Made by a program: the position numbers and the translations under genes. A stretch of 64,000 nucleotides of DNA from Microbacterium sp. BH-3-3-3 (GTDB lineage Bacteria; Actinomycetota; Actinomycetes; Actinomycetales; Microbacteriaceae). The notes under the pieces were generated by a model. That model was not told where the DNA came from. It saw only the letters and a list, made by a program, of their open reading frames with translations, and did no database searches. Shown in pieces: positions 24,502 through 35,061 of the stretch. The stretch is taken from positions 117,422-181,421 of the forward strand of contig NZ_VEFS01000001.1 in assembly GCF_007679045.1 (NCBI RefSeq). The letters run 5' to 3'. Each line of letters begins with the position of its first letter. Within the stretch, counting starts at the first letter, position 1.

Positions 24502-26088
24502 TCACGGACCGGTCGCGGTCACCGGGTCGGCGGTCAGTTCGACGCCCGACGGCATGCGCGCCGCGCCGGTGATGCTCACGCTGTAGGCGTGCCCGCTCTG
24601 CGTGGCGGTGAACACCGTCGACGATCGCCCGCCCGACACGGTGACGGGGTGAGTGCGACCCGTCGTGGTGTCGGTGACGGTGATCGAGAACGACGTGAAG
24701 GTGCCGACGCCGTTGGTCGTCCAGGTCAGCGACATGCCGCTCGCCGCGGTGCCGGTCGTCAGCGACGTGATCCGCGGGACCATCGGGATCGCGGCGGTGA
24801 AATTCACCGTGTCGGCCGGCACGTTCGAGATGTGTCCGGCCGCGGCGGGGGTGTTCAGGAACGCCAGAACGTCGGCGGTGGTCCAGGTCGGGTGCTGCTC
24901 GAGCAGACGCGCGGCGAGCCCGGAGACGTGCGGCGTGGCCATCGAGGTGCCGGTGGCGTACGCGATGGCCCCCTGGATCGGGATCGTCGCGATGTTGTCG
25001 CCGGGCGCGAGGGTCTTCACGCACTTGCCGTAGTTGCTGTACGAGCTGTAGCTGCGCTGCTCGTTGAAGGCGCCGACGGTGATGACGCTCTCGGCCGCCG
25101 CCGGCGACTGCGTGCAGGCGTCGCGGCTGTTGTTGCCCGCGCTCACGACGACGACGAAACCGTGCGTGGCGGCGTAGTTCACCATGGTGTTCAACGTCGC
25201 CCACCGGCCCATGCCGAGGCTCATGTTGATGACCATGCGGTCGGGCGGGTAGGTGTCGACGATCCACTTCACCGCGTTCACGAAGTCGTAGGCCAGCCCA
25301 CCGCCCGTGCATCCGAAGACGCGGACGGGAACGATCTTGGCCTGTTTCGCCACGCCGTAGGTGGTGCTGCCCACGGTGCCGGCCACGGCCGTGCCGTGCC
25401 CCGAGCAGTCGTCGGTGCCGTTACCGTCGTTGATGAAGTCGCGCCCCATCGAGGTGTCGACGCGCCCGCCGAAGTCGGCGTTCGACCCTCGTACACCGCT
25501 GTCGATGACGAAGACCGTGGTGCCCGCACCCGTCGCGTCGTACAGGTAGTGGTCGTCCTGTGCGGCGTCGGAGTTGTCGACCACGTCGAGACCCCACGAG
25601 CGGACGGGCGTCTGGTCTCCGTCGGGCGTGACCTCGCTGTTCGGCTCGATCTCGGCATCCGGAAACTGCGCCCGTACGAGCTCGGTCTGCGCGTGCGGCA
25701 CGGCGGCCATGAAGGTGTCGCCGAAGGTCATCGGGCCGGCGAGCGTGATGCCCGGCAGCGCCGCCAGGGCGTCCTTGTCGGCGAGCGGCACCGTGACGAT
25801 GTCGAACGACGACTTGATCTGCAGGCGCTCCTCATCGGTGGCGTCGGCGGGGACGCCGAACTGCGCCGACCACGACGGCGCGTCCTCGGCAGGGGCGGGG
25901 GCAGCAACAGCGACCTGGGGCTCGGCGGCGCTGTCGCCGGGAACGGGTGAGATCGACGAAGCAACGGAACTTCCCGCCGAGGACGACGACATCACTGCCG
26001 CGGTGACGCCGCCCGATGCGAGCAGAGTGATGACGAGGCCGAAGGACCACGCCCGTCGAGAACGGGAGGGGAGGGTGACGAACGACAT
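24502..26088 (-). CDS. Secreted proteinase-K-like subtilase, paralogue 3
   Basis: A 528-residue S8 peptidase. ATG at 26088 follows GGGAGGG by eight bases. The signal helix (WSFGLVITLLASGGVTAAV) is followed by a Ser/Ala/Pro-rich spacer and a prodomain with VPADATDEERLQIKSSFD. Triad: Asp in VFVIDSGVR, His in CSGHGTAVAG, Ser in GTSMATPHVSG; Asn in SAGNNSRD. This is the most divergent copy near the Asp: the usual HPDFGG is NADFGG, and the pocket loop is FGCTGGGLAYDF. The C-terminal Fn3-like domain ([18 protein letters not shown]) is well kept. The gap to paralogue 4 upstream is 17 bases. Confidence 0.92.
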   Translation of the reverse strand: MSFVTLPSRSRRAWSFGLVITLLASGGVTAAVMSSSSAGSSVASSISPVPGDSAAEPQVAVAAPAPAEDAPSWSAQFGVPADATDEERLQIKSSFDIVTVPLADKDALAALPGITLAGPMTFGDTFMAAVPHAQTELVRAQFPDAEIEPNSEVTPDGDQTPVRSWGLDVVDNSDAAQDDHYLYDATGAGTTVFVIDSGVRGSNADFGGRVDTSMGRDFINDGNGTDDCSGHGTAVAGTVGSTTYGVAKQAKIVPVRVFGCTGGGLAYDFVNAVKWIVDTYPPDRMVINMSLGMGRWATLNTMVNYAATHGFVVVVSAGNNSRDACTQSPAAAESVITVGAFNEQRSYSSYSNYGKCVKTLAPGDNIATIPIQGAIAYATGTSMATPHVSGLAARLLEQHPTWTTADVLAFLNTPAAAGHISNVPADTVNFTAAIPMVPRITSLTTGTAASGMSLTWTTNGVGTFTSFSITVTDTTTGRTHPVTVSGGRSSTVFTATQSGHAYSVSITGAARMPSGVELTADPVTATGP

Positions 26089-26105
26089 GAATGGCCCTCC
26101 CGAGG

Positions 26106-27734
26106 TCAGGGACCGGTGGCCGTGACCGGGTCGGTCGTCACCGAGGCGCCCGAGGAGAGCGTCGCCGTGCCGATGATCTTGATCGAGTAGGCGTGGCCCG
26201 GGATGACGTTCGTGAAGACCGTCGATGCCTTGGTGCCCGACACGGTCACCGGGTAGGCGAGCCCCGTCGCGGTGTCGGTGACGGTGAGCGAGAAGGCGGT
26301 GAAGGTTCCGACGCCGTTGGTCGTCCACGACAGCCCGATGCCGGCTGAGGCGGTGCTCGTCGTCAACGAGGTGACCTGCGGTTGCGCAGCCGCCACAGGG
26401 ATGGTCGCGATCAGGTTCACGGTGTTGGCCGGCATGTTGCCGAGGCGGCCGGTCGAGGCGGCCGTGTTGAAGGAGTTCAACACGTCGGACCCGACCCACG
26501 ACGGGTGCGCTTGCAGCAGGCGCGCCGCGAGGCCCGACACGTGCGGCGCCGCCATCGACGTTCCGCTGGCGGTTGCCGTCCCGCTGTTGAGATAGGTGGA
26601 GGTGATCTCCCCACCCGGGGCGACGACCTTCACGCACGGGCCGGTGTTGCTGTAGCCGCTGTAGTTGAGCGCCTTGGTGTAATACCCCACCGTGATGACC
26701 GACGACGTCGAACCGGGGGACGAGTTGCAGGCATCCTCGGACTCGTTGCCCGCGGCCGCGATCACGACGAAACCGCGACTGTTCGCGAACGATGCCGTGT
26801 TGTTGATCGGGAAGTACTTGGGCACGCTCAGGCTCATGTTGATGACCATCTGACTGGGCCATCGGTTGTTGTCGGTGATCCAGTTGAGGGCGTAATAGAC
26901 GTCCATCGCAGAGCCGGTTCCGGAGCAGCCGAACACTCGCACCGGAATGATGCGGGTTTTCTTGGCCACGCCGTAGGTGGTGCTGCCGACGATTCCGGCC
27001 ACGTGGGTGCCGTGGCCGAGGCAGTCTTCGGTGCCGCGACCGTCGTTGATGAAGTCCTTCCCTGCAGCCACGTCGACGCGGCCCCCGAAATCGGGATGGT
27101 TCGACTGCACGCCGCTGTCCATCACGAAGACCGTCGTGCCGGTTCCGTCGTTGTCGTAGCGGTAGTGACCGTCCTGCGCCCCGCCGGCGTTGTCAACGGA
27201 GTCGAGCCCCCACGACGGGACGGGGGTCTGATCGGCTTCGACCTTGGCGACCTCGTTCGGCTCGACCACGGCATCCGGAATGCTCGCCCTCACGAGGTCG
27301 GACTGCTCGCGCAGGACCGCCACCGACAGAGTGTCATCGCGCACGACCGGTGCGACGGCCTCGACGCCGGGAAGCGAGAACAGAGCGTCGCGCTGACTGA
27401 GCGGAACCGTGATGAGGTCGTACGCCAGCTTGGCCTGCAGGCGTTGGTCGTCGGTCGCATCGGCGGGGAGTTGGACGGCGTGGACCCACTCGTCGGCCGC
27501 CGCGACGCCCGACCCCTCGGTGGCGGTGGACGGATCGGATGACTCGGAAACCGAGGGAGTGCTCGACGGCGCCGGGCCGGCCGCCGCCGCAGCGGCGGGG
27601 GCGGAGTGGTCGGCTGCGGGCCATACGGCGAGCGTCACTCCCCCGGCGACGAGCAGCGCGCCGGTCAGGCCGACGGCCACCCATCGCAGAGCGCCGCGCG
27701 GACCGTGACGTCGGGAGGGATCGACGCTCAGCAC
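26106..27734 (-). CDS. Secreted proteinase-K-like subtilase, paralogue 4 (first protease)
   Basis: An S8 peptidase of about 542 residues. GTG at 27734 overlaps the end of the repeat-protein gene by seven bases, arguing for coupled translation. The frame is open far upstream, but that stretch is a shadow of the repeat-protein gene. The signal helix ([19 protein letters not shown]) is followed by an Ala/Ser/Pro spacer and a prodomain ([18 protein letters not shown]). Triad: Asp in VFVMDSGVQ, His in [10 protein letters not shown], Ser in [11 protein letters not shown]; Asn in AAAGNESED. The pocket loop is [12 protein letters not shown]. The Fn3-like C-terminus is like that of the other three. 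Confidence 0.9.
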   Translation of the reverse strand: MLSVDPSRRHGPRGALRWVAVGLTGALLVAGGVTLAVWPAADHSAPAAAAAAGPAPSSTPSVSESSDPSTATEGSGVAAADEWVHAVQLPADATDDQRLQAKLAYDLITVPLSQRDALFSLPGVEAVAPVVRDDTLSVAVLREQSDLVRASIPDAVVEPNEVAKVEADQTPVPSWGLDSVDNAGGAQDGHYRYDNDGTGTTVFVMDSGVQSNHPDFGGRVDVAAGKDFINDGRGTEDCLGHGTHVAGIVGSTTYGVAKKTRIIPVRVFGCSGTGSAMDVYYALNWITDNNRWPSQMVINMSLSVPKYFPINNTASFANSRGFVVIAAAGNESEDACNSSPGSTSSVITVGYYTKALNYSGYSNTGPCVKVVAPGGEITSTYLNSGTATASGTSMAAPHVSGLAARLLQAHPSWVGSDVLNSFNTAASTGRLGNMPANTVNLIATIPVAAAQPQVTSLTTSTASAGIGLSWTTNGVGTFTAFSLTVTDTATGLAYPVTVSGTKASTVFTNVIPGHAYSIKIIGTATLSSGASVTTDPVTATGP

Positions 27735-29083
27735 GACGAGCTCGACACGGTGAACGGGACGGTGACCTTGTTCGAGCCGAAGGCCGCCGGACCCGCCGCG
27801 CCGTAAGCCGAGACCGAGCTCGCGACGCCCCCCGAGACGTCTTGGTAGATCGTTCCGTTCGACGCGAAGAAGTCGGCGCCGAGCGGCGTGCTGCCGGTCG
27901 GCACGTTGGTCGCCGTGCGCACGCTGTTGCCCGAGACCATGAAGAGGGCCGCCTCGCCGGTGCTCGTGCGACGGACCGGCAGCAACCGCTCGCCCGAGTA
28001 GTAGGGGTTCGGTGTGAGCGTCCCGAACGCGGCGATCCCGGATGCCACGATGCCGGTCCCGTAGGCGCTGGTGCCGTCCCAGCTGACGCGGTAGATGTTC
28101 CCGGAGGAGAGGAAGAGGTCGTCGGCGATCGGCGTCGCGCCACCGCCCGGACCGTTCGCCGTGCCGTACTCGGGCGCGGTACGCACGTCGTTGTTCGGCA
28201 GGCGCAGGATGCGGGGTGAGCCGACACTCGAGCGATACGGCAGGAAGAAGGTGCTCGACGAGCCGCTGCCCGCGTCGTGCGAGATGAGCTGACCCGCCTC
28301 GGCGACGTCGGTGGCCACGGCAGCGCCACCCCGGTAGATCGAGGAGCCCGAGAGGAAGAGGTCGGCGGCGAGGGGGGTCGCTCCCGACGGCGTACCGCTG
28401 ACGGTGGTCAACGTGCCCGCGCTCGTGCTGAACACCGCCGCCGAGCCGTCGTCGCGCCGCACCGGCAGCAGGAAGGTCGCGTTGCCCGAGGGCGACTCGA
28501 CCAGCCGACCCACGGCCGCGATGCCGGTGGCCACGGCCCCGGTGCCCGACTTGTAGAGCACGCCGCCCGCGAGGAAGTAGTCCTGGCCGACGGGGGTCGA
28601 CCCGGTGGGGACGCTCGTCGCGTCGGCGAGGCCGCTCGGCGAAGTGAGGATACGGGCATCGGTTGCCGTCAGCGAGGCCGAGGCGCTCGTGGCGCCCGAC
28701 GACGACGCCGACAGCGTGCCGGTGGCTCCGTTGCCGGGCACGTGGATCGTGCCGCACGACACCGAGCCGTCTGAGCCGGTCACGACGGTCGCGGACGTGC
28801 CGCCCCCGTCGAAGGTGTATCCGCCGGACAGCTGCAGAGCGATGCTGACCCCGGCCGCGGCCGCGGCGCCGTTCGCCGCCTTGACGACGGCGGTGGTGAT
28901 CGTGCCGCAGGTCACGCCGGAGTACGACGCCGCCGAGAACGAGAGCGTCTTGCCCGAGGCGGCGAAGGCGGGGGTCGCGGCGACCAAGGCCACCGCGGGC
29001 ACCGCCCACGCGGCACCGTGCAGGATGACGCGGCGAGTGGGGTGGGCGGGGAGGTGGAGCGGGCGATCGACGGAGTGTCGCAC
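27728..29083 (-). CDS. Exported Ig-like plus four-fold repeat protein heading the subtilase operon
   Basis: A 451-residue protein of unrecognised family. The N-terminus has a twin-arginine-like signal (HPTRRVILHGAAW, hydrophobic stretch, cleavage near AFAAS). Residues about 28-130 form an Ig-like beta domain with two cysteines (VTCGTI, VSCGTI). The rest repeats about four times every 75-85 residues: GSTP(L/V)G.D.FL..G.(I/L)Y, then VATGIAA.G.L, then (F/L)LPVRR. This could be a four-bladed propeller-like fold. The chain ends in Cys. GTG at 29083 follows AGGAAGGA. It is the first gene of the operon and could be a substrate, scaffold or partner of the four proteases; this is inference from position only. 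Confidence 0.75.
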   Translation of the reverse strand: MRHSVDRPLHLPAHPTRRVILHGAAWAVPAVALVAATPAFAASGKTLSFSAASYSGVTCGTITTAVVKAANGAAAAAGVSIALQLSGGYTFDGGGTSATVVTGSDGSVSCGTIHVPGNGATGTLSASSSGATSASASLTATDARILTSPSGLADATSVPTGSTPVGQDYFLAGGVLYKSGTGAVATGIAAVGRLVESPSGNATFLLPVRRDDGSAAVFSTSAGTLTTVSGTPSGATPLAADLFLSGSSIYRGGAAVATDVAEAGQLISHDAGSGSSSTFFLPYRSSVGSPRILRLPNNDVRTAPEYGTANGPGGGATPIADDLFLSSGNIYRVSWDGTSAYGTGIVASGIAAFGTLTPNPYYSGERLLPVRRTSTGEAALFMVSGNSVRTATNVPTGSTPLGADFFASNGTIYQDVSGGVASSVSAYGAAGPAAFGSNKVTVPFTVSSSSC

Positions 29084-29358
29084 AGGTCGTCCTTCCTGAC
29101 GGGCCGGTGGGCGTCACGGCTGAGGACCCACGACGTGCGGGTGACATTTCCCTATGCGTCGGCGAGGGACGCGCTGGGAGCGCGGTTCGCGACGGGGGGT
29201 GAAGGCCGGGGCCGACGGCATCCGGTCGCCGTTCCGCGCGGATCGCATCGCGCAGACGACCGCGCGGGCGATCCGCGTGCGGGGCTCGTGCTCACCCGTG
29301 CTCTCACCTGCCCGGCGCTCGCCGGGGCACGCCGCGCGCCCCCGGTAGACTTCAGCCA
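29084..29358. other. Divergent promoter region between subtilase operon and jetABC
   Basis: A 275-base region separates two divergent operons and must hold both promoters. No confident -35/-10 pair was found; no repeat of the families described elsewhere is present. Confidence 0.5.
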
Positions 29359-30834
29359 GTGAGCAGAACCCGAGCCGAAGCCGCGTACCTGCGCTCGGCG
29401 ACCGCGTTCAAGAACCCCACGCTCGACCTGCTGCACGGGCGCTTCGCCCCCTTCGTCGTCGCCGTCCTGTCGGTCGTCTTCACCCCCGACCGCCCCGCCG
29501 TCGCGGTCGCCGACGCGCACGTCGAGGTCGCCGAGGCGATCGAAGAGCTGCGGGCCGCCGGCATCGACACCGACGACGATCGACGTATCCCCGCCGGTAC
29601 CGCGCGCGAGATCTGCCGCGGATGGGTGCGCGTGGGCTGGCTCGGCCTGCAGATCGAAGACGACGTCGAGGTCTACCGCCTCTCCGCCCACGCCGTGGGC
29701 GCCCTCGAGATCGCCGGGCGTGCCGGCGGCGGCCGTGCCCGTGTCTCGCGCTCGCGCGTGCGGACGCTGCTCGACGCCGTCGATCGGCTCGCGCGCGACG
29801 CCGAGAGCGATCCCGCCCGCCGCCGAGAGGCCCTGCTCGAGGAGCGGGCCGCCCTGGACGCCGAGATCGCGGCTCTCGACGAGGGCGTGGTCGAGCCTCT
29901 CGACGACGACCACCTGCTCGAAGAGGCCGAGAACGTCATCCACCTCGCACGCGAGCTGCCCGCCGACTTCTCGCGCGTCGCCGAGTCGATCGCCGCGATG
30001 CAGCGCGACGTGGTCGCCGAGCTGCGACGCGACGTGCGCCCCACCGGCGAAGTGCTGCGCGAATACCTCGAGCGCGGCCGACAGGTGATGCAGGCGACCC
30101 CCGAGGGGCGCGCGTTCCAGGGCGCACTGCGCCTGATCGGCGACCCCGAGAACATCGACGACCTCACCGACCAGCTGCACGCCGTACTCACCCAGCCGTT
30201 CTCGCGCCTGATGACGCCCGAGCAGCGCGGCGAGCTCGACGCGATCGCGCGGCGCGTCGAGGCCGGCGTGCAGGAGGTGCTCACCGCCCAGCGACGCGCC
30301 TCGCACGTCATCACCGCGCAGGTGCGCACGCACGACCCGATCCGCGACCGACAGGTCGACGACCTGCTGCGCGGCGTCATGGCGGGCCTTCACCGCTGGA
30401 GCCAGACCCGCTCTCCCGGCCGCGTCGAGCCCGTGCGGACGCTCCCCCTCGCCGACATCGGGCACCTGCGTCGATCCCTCAGCGACGTGCGTCCTCCCGG
30501 GGCGCCGGAGCCCTTGGCATCCGGCGACTCCGACGTCGAGTTCGTCGACGCCGACACGCGCGCGTGGGGCGGCCCGCACTACGCCGAGCTCGAGCAGTAC
30601 GTCGCATCGCTCGGCGACGGCTTCGACCTCGCGACCGCCTTCGCGGGAGCGGATGCCGAGACGCGACGCCCCGTCGACCTCGTGGGACTGCTCGAGATCG
30701 TGCACCGCGCCGGCCTCGTCGAGCATGACGACGTCTCGATCGTCGAGGCCGTGCGCCCCGACGGCACGACCCGACGCTTCGCCTTCGGGGCGGTCTCCGC
30801 CCAGCTCCACACAGAAACGGATGCCGATGACTGA
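29359..30834 (+). CDS. jetA: JetA/MksF, kleisin-like subunit (DUF3375)
   Basis: A 491-residue DUF3375 protein, the kleisin-like subunit of MksBEF/Wadjet condensin complexes. It begins with the winged-helix type lead [20 protein letters not shown], continues through long Arg/Glu/Leu-rich helices (about 125-210, coiled-coil-like), and ends in a second small domain ([20 protein letters not shown]). In Wadjet systems JetA joins the JetC heads and recruits JetB, and the complex extrudes DNA loops. GTG at 29359 is the earliest start in the open frame with no strong site. The jetB ATG overlaps its end by eight bases. Confidence 0.9.
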   Translation: MSRTRAEAAYLRSATAFKNPTLDLLHGRFAPFVVAVLSVVFTPDRPAVAVADAHVEVAEAIEELRAAGIDTDDDRRIPAGTAREICRGWVRVGWLGLQIEDDVEVYRLSAHAVGALEIAGRAGGGRARVSRSRVRTLLDAVDRLARDAESDPARRREALLEERAALDAEIAALDEGVVEPLDDDHLLEEAENVIHLARELPADFSRVAESIAAMQRDVVAELRRDVRPTGEVLREYLERGRQVMQATPEGRAFQGALRLIGDPENIDDLTDQLHAVLTQPFSRLMTPEQRGELDAIARRVEAGVQEVLTAQRRASHVITAQVRTHDPIRDRQVDDLLRGVMAGLHRWSQTRSPGRVEPVRTLPLADIGHLRRSLSDVRPPGAPEPLASGDSDVEFVDADTRAWGGPHYAELEQYVASLGDGFDLATAFAGADAETRRPVDLVGLLEIVHRAGLVEHDDVSIVEAVRPDGTTRRFAFGAVSAQLHTETDADD

Positions 30835-31528
30835 CGTCGACGCTCCCTCCGGCGGGGACGACAGCCCCGCGTTCATCGCCCCGGTCGCGATGGAGAACGA
30901 CCCCGACGCGCTGTTCGCGGGCGACCGCGGCACGCTCGACGCCGCCGTGCGGCGCGTGCTCGTGCGCATTCTGCAGCGGCGCTTCCTCGTCGCCGAGAAC
31001 TCCCCTGCCGAGTGGAAGCTGCTTCTCGAGCACCAGCAGATGATCGAGTCGCGCCTGAACGACCTGTTCGTGCGGCTCGTCGTCGACCACGCCCGCGGCG
31101 TCGCCTACAAGGAGCAGGTGCGCAGCGACGAGCTCGACGTGCCGATCCTGCTGAAGGACGAGGCGTATTCGCGCGCCGAGACGCTGGTGCTCGTCTACCT
31201 GCGCACGGTGTTCCAGCGCGAGACGACCGCCGGCACGGCATCCGCCCGCGTCGACGTCGAAGAGGTCGAGCAGACGGTGCTCACCTACTTCAGCGAGAGC
31301 GACGGCACCCGCGCGAGCCAGCAGCGCGCGGTGCGCACCGCGATCGCGCGCCTCGACCGCGAGGGCATCATCGAGGAGGAGTCCGAGGGGCGCTACCGCA
31401 TCGGGCCGCTCATCGAGATCGTGCTCAGCGCCGAGGTGCTGCGCGACCTGCAGCGGTGGTTGGAGGAGCAGGTGACGGATGCCGCGGCATCCGCCCCCGC
31501 CGACGCCCTCGAGGAGGAACTCGTATGA
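30827..31528 (+). CDS. jetB: JetB/MksE subunit (DUF4194)
   Basis: A 233-residue DUF4194 protein, the KITE-type subunit of the complex. After an acidic lead, two winged-helix domains are visible: [20 protein letters not shown] with [20 protein letters not shown], and later [22 protein letters not shown] followed by [14 protein letters not shown]. An eight-base overlap with jetA and a four-base ATGA overlap with jetC show a coupled operon. The family binds the JetA kleisin and contributes to DNA holding. Confidence 0.9.
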   Translation: MTDVDAPSGGDDSPAFIAPVAMENDPDALFAGDRGTLDAAVRRVLVRILQRRFLVAENSPAEWKLLLEHQQMIESRLNDLFVRLVVDHARGVAYKEQVRSDELDVPILLKDEAYSRAETLVLVYLRTVFQRETTAGTASARVDVEEVEQTVLTYFSESDGTRASQQRAVRTAIARLDREGIIEEESEGRYRIGPLIEIVLSAEVLRDLQRWLEEQVTDAAASAPADALEEELV

Positions 31529-34500
31529 CCATGCTCGAGACGCTGTTCGGGCTGATCCCCGCCGCCTCGCGCGGGCAGCAGTGGGTCGCCGAAGACCTGC
31601 AGCTGATCAACTGGGGCGGGTACGACGGCACGCACCGCGTGCGCTTCGCGCCGACCGCGACGCTGCTGTGCGGCGGATCGGGCTCGGGCAAGTCCACGCT
31701 CATGGACGCGTACGTCGCGCTGATGATGCCGCACACGACCCCCTTCAACGGCGCCTCAAACGGCGCGGTCGTCGGGCGCCCGCGCGGGCAGGAGCAGCGC
31801 AACATCCTCTCGTACGGCCGCGGCAAGCTCGACGAGTCGCGCACCGACGAGGGCACGAAGGTGCGGGTGCTGCGCGGTGACGGGGTCGACACGTGGACCG
31901 CGATCGGCATGACCTGGGCCGATCACGACGGCGCGCGCTTCACGGCGGTGCGGGCCTGGTACTTCCCCGCCGCCGCCCGCACCCTCGACGACGCCGTCAA
32001 GGTGCGCGCGACCGTGCACGGGGCGTTCGATCTGCGCCAGCTCGAGCGCGCGGCGCAGAGCCACCTCTCCGACTCCGCGGTGCGGGCCACCGGCCTCGAC
32101 ACCCTCGCGACCGACCGCGAGTTCTCGGCGCGACTGCACACGGTGCTCGGCATCGGCGCGGCGGGAGCGGGCGCGAAGGCGATGAGCCTGCTCGCGCGCA
32201 TCCAGGCCGGGCAGCAGATCACCACCGTCGACGACCTGTACAAGCGCATGGTGCTCGAAGAGCCCGAGACGCTCTCCGTCGCCGACGCGGTCGTCACGCA
32301 CTTCGACGGGCTCGAATCGACGCGCACGCGCATGCTCGAGGCCCGCCAGCAAGTGCGGGCCCTGCAGCCGATCCGCGGCATGAAGACGCGCATCGACGAC
32401 GCCGCCGAGCGCCTGCGCCTGATCGACGCGCTCGGACGCTTCGGCGACCCCGAGTCGCGCGCCTCGCTCTGGCGCGCGCAGCGCCGGGTCGACCTGCTCG
32501 AAGCGGTCGAGGCCGAGCTGCGCGACCGCACGCACGCCACCGACGCGCTGGTTCGCGAGCGCCAGGCCCTCGCCGACGCGGCCGAGGCCGAACGCGAAGG
32601 CCTCGGCGACGTGCTGCGCGCGGCCGGCGGCGACCGCCTCGACGCGGCGCAGCGCGAGCTGCGGACCCTCGAGCGGCGCCTGGCCGGCATGCAGCGCGAC
32701 CGCGAGCGGTTCGAGGCGGCCCTCGCCGTGCTCTCGGTCGAGGCCACCACCGAGAAGCAGTTCGCCGCGCTCGTCGCCGAGGCGCGTCGCACGCTCGCCG
32801 ACACGGATGCCAAGAGCGCCGTGCGCGACGCCTTCGTCGCCGCCAGCAGCCGGCACACCGACCTGCGCCAGCAGCTCGCGGCTCTCGAGGCCGAGCACCG
32901 GCGCACGCAGACCCGCGACGACAACATCCCCCCGCGCCTGCACGAGGCGCGCGAGGCGCTGGCCGCGGCCGCGGGACTCACCGCCGCCGAGCTGCCCTTC
33001 GTGGCCGAGCTCGTCGACGTGCGCACCGAGTTCGAGCCGTGGCGCGGGGCGTTCACCCTCGCCCTGGGCGGTTTCGCGACGACGCTGCTCGTCGACGCCG
33101 CGCACCTGGCCTCGTTCCGCTCCGCGATCGACGGTGTACGCCTCGGCGAGCGTCTGCGCTTCGAGGGCGTGCCGACCGACCTGTCCGAGCGCGGCGCACT
33201 GGACCCGGCGACCCTGCCCGGACGCCTGGAGTTCCGTTCCTCCCCCTTCACCGGCTGGCTGCAGGACCGCCTCGAGCAGCAGTTCTCCTTCGTGTGCGTG
33301 GATGCCGCGGCGGAGCTCTCGCAGCACCGCATGGCGCTCACGATCTCGGGCCAGACGAGCCAGGGCGCCCACGGCGCCCACGGCGGGTCGGCGCGACAAA
33401 GCATCCTCGGCTTCTCGTCGCGCGTGCGCCTGACCGAGCTCGGCGAGCAGATCGTCACCGTGCGACGCGACCTGACCTCGGCCAAGGCCGCGGTCGACGA
33501 GGCCGCCGCCGCCCTCGACGCCTTCGACGACCGGCGCGGCGCCCTCGAGAAGATCGCGGATCTGTCGTGGGACCAGGTCGACGTGGCATCCGTCGAACGC
33601 GATCTCGACCGCTGGAACGAAACGGTCGTCGAGGTCACCGCGGGGAACCCCCGCATCGCCGAACTGCAGGAGCAGATCTCGGGCGCGAAGGCCCGCGTCG
33701 CGCGCCTGCGCGAAGAGATCGGCGGGGCCAAGACCGAGCAGCAGGCCCTCGCCGCACGCTGGGCCGAGATCACCGACGACGTGGATGCCGCACAGATTTT
33801 GCTCGAACGGGCCGAAGACCGCGAGATGACGCTCACCGACGACGAGGTCGCGTACCTCGACGGGTTGTTCGTGGCGCCCTCCGGCGAGGACGTCTCGCCC
33901 TCGCAGCGGCTCGCGCGGTTCGACGCGGCCCTGGAGTCGGCGTCGAAGCGGCTGCTCGAGGAGCAGCGCGCGGCGCAGGAGACGTGGAGCGACCAGCGCG
34001 AGAGCCTCCGCCGCACGATGACCGCGTTCACCGACCGGTGGCCCAGCCCCAACCTGCTCGCGGACCCCGACGAGGCGCTCTGCGACTTCGAGCGGATCCT
34101 CAGCGAGCTCGAGGCCAGCGGCCTGCACGAGCTCGAGGCCGAGTGGCGCGACTCCTTGCTGCGCCTCTCGGGCAACGACCTCACGAGCCTCGACTCCGCG
34201 CTCACGCGCGCGCTGCGCGAGATCCGCGAGCGCATCGCCCCGATCAACGACATCATGCAGGACCTCCCGTTCTACGACGACGAGCACCGCCTGCAGATCG
34301 TGCCGCGCGAGAGCCAGTCGGAGGTGCGCAAGCGGTTCCGCCGCGAGTTGCGCGACGTGCGCGCGGCGATCGACGCGGCCTCCTCCGACGAGGAGCGCGA
34401 GGCCGTGTACGGGCGCATGGCGCGGTTGATCAACCGCATCCGCCCCACCGCCCCCGACTTCGCCGACCTCGTCGACGTGCGCAACCACGTGCGCGTCAGC

Positions 34501-34872
34501 GCCGAGCGCTTCCGCGCCGACACCGGCGAGCACGTGGCGCTGTACGACCACATCGGCGAGAAGTCGGGCGGCGAATCGCAGGAGCTCATCGCCTTCATCG
34601 TCGGTGCCGCCCTGCGCTACCAGCTCGGTGACGCCGGGTCGGAGCGCCCGCGCTACGCCCCCGTCTTCCTCGACGAAGCGCTCATCAAGGCCGACGCGCA
34701 CTTCACCAAGCGCGCGATCGGAGCCTGGCGCGGCCTCGGATTCCAGCTCGTCATCGGCGCGCCGAACGACAAGTACAGCGCGATCGAGCCGCACGTCGAC
34801 GTCGAGTACGACATCCTCAAGGACACCCGCGGGCGCTCGTGGGCGAAGGCGAAGGTGGCGCTGCCGGCGTGA
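31525..34872 (+). CDS. jetC: JetC/MksB, SMC-like ATPase
   Basis: A 1115-residue SMC-like protein. Walker [11 protein letters not shown] is at about 49-58, the signature [12 protein letters not shown] near 1012, and Walker B with [11 protein letters not shown] near 1045. Long coiled coils rich in Arg/Ala/Glu (about 270-470 and 620-780) flank a hinge-like globular region (about 480-620, [19 protein letters not shown]). It is the motor that extrudes DNA loops in MksBEF/Wadjet complexes. The site GAGGAGG precedes the ATG at 31525. The gene normally following in Wadjet operons, jetD (nuclease subunit with a toprim domain), is not present; a cation antiporter follows instead. Confidence 0.93.
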   Translation: MTMLETLFGLIPAASRGQQWVAEDLQLINWGGYDGTHRVRFAPTATLLCGGSGSGKSTLMDAYVALMMPHTTPFNGASNGAVVGRPRGQEQRNILSYGRGKLDESRTDEGTKVRVLRGDGVDTWTAIGMTWADHDGARFTAVRAWYFPAAARTLDDAVKVRATVHGAFDLRQLERAAQSHLSDSAVRATGLDTLATDREFSARLHTVLGIGAAGAGAKAMSLLARIQAGQQITTVDDLYKRMVLEEPETLSVADAVVTHFDGLESTRTRMLEARQQVRALQPIRGMKTRIDDAAERLRLIDALGRFGDPESRASLWRAQRRVDLLEAVEAELRDRTHATDALVRERQALADAAEAEREGLGDVLRAAGGDRLDAAQRELRTLERRLAGMQRDRERFEAALAVLSVEATTEKQFAALVAEARRTLADTDAKSAVRDAFVAASSRHTDLRQQLAALEAEHRRTQTRDDNIPPRLHEAREALAAAAGLTAAELPFVAELVDVRTEFEPWRGAFTLALGGFATTLLVDAAHLASFRSAIDGVRLGERLRFEGVPTDLSERGALDPATLPGRLEFRSSPFTGWLQDRLEQQFSFVCVDAAAELSQHRMALTISGQTSQGAHGAHGGSARQSILGFSSRVRLTELGEQIVTVRRDLTSAKAAVDEAAAALDAFDDRRGALEKIADLSWDQVDVASVERDLDRWNETVVEVTAGNPRIAELQEQISGAKARVARLREEIGGAKTEQQALAARWAEITDDVDAAQILLERAEDREMTLTDDEVAYLDGLFVAPSGEDVSPSQRLARFDAALESASKRLLEEQRAAQETWSDQRESLRRTMTAFTDRWPSPNLLADPDEALCDFERILSELEASGLHELEAEWRDSLLRLSGNDLTSLDSALTRALREIRERIAPINDIMQDLPFYDDEHRLQIVPRESQSEVRKRFRRELRDVRAAIDAASSDEEREAVYGRMARLINRIRPTAPDFADLVDVRNHVRVSAERFRADTGEHVALYDHIGEKSGGESQELIAFIVGAALRYQLGDAGSERPRYAPVFLDEALIKADAHFTKRAIGAWRGLGFQLVIGAPNDKYSAIEPHVDVEYDILKDTRGRSWAKAKVALPA

Positions 34873-34900
34873 GCCGTGGCGCAGCCTCAGCGGATCGGAC

Positions 34901-35061
34901 AACCTCAGTCGGGATGGGGGTATCGCGGCTGAGGGTGCGCGGATCGCGGAGGTTGTGAGGCGAGCACTTTTTGGCGCGCCTCAGACACCCTCCGCAATCA
35001 GCGCAACCTCAGCGGAAATCCGGGGGTCGCGGCTGAAGATGCGCGGATCTCGGAGGGTGTG
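34901..35061. repeat. Imperfect direct repeat pair after jetC
   Basis: Two copies of about 58 bases, at 34901-34957 and 35005-35061, share AACCTCAG, TCGCGGCTGA, TGCGCGGATC and CGGAGG..GTGTGA. They are offset by 104 bases. The second copy also pairs with ACACCCTCCG at 34985-34994 (complement at 35051-35060), allowing a large hairpin. The whole gap to the antiporter (34873-35146) contains no gene. Confidence 0.65.

Noticed and set aside
21326..29083. Type VII secretion mycosin locus
   Set aside because: Subtilases are present, but no Ecc ATPase, EccD or WXG100-type gene occurs nearby, and mycosin-type C-terminal anchors are missing.
29359..34872. Prophage or transposon carrying the jet genes
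   Set aside because: No integrase, transposase, attachment repeats or composition shift were seen at either edge.
31756..34902. Very long minus-strand open frame opposite jetC (over 1000 codons)
   Set aside because: It is the antisense shadow of a G+C-rich coiled-coil gene; low-complexity composition and no domain.
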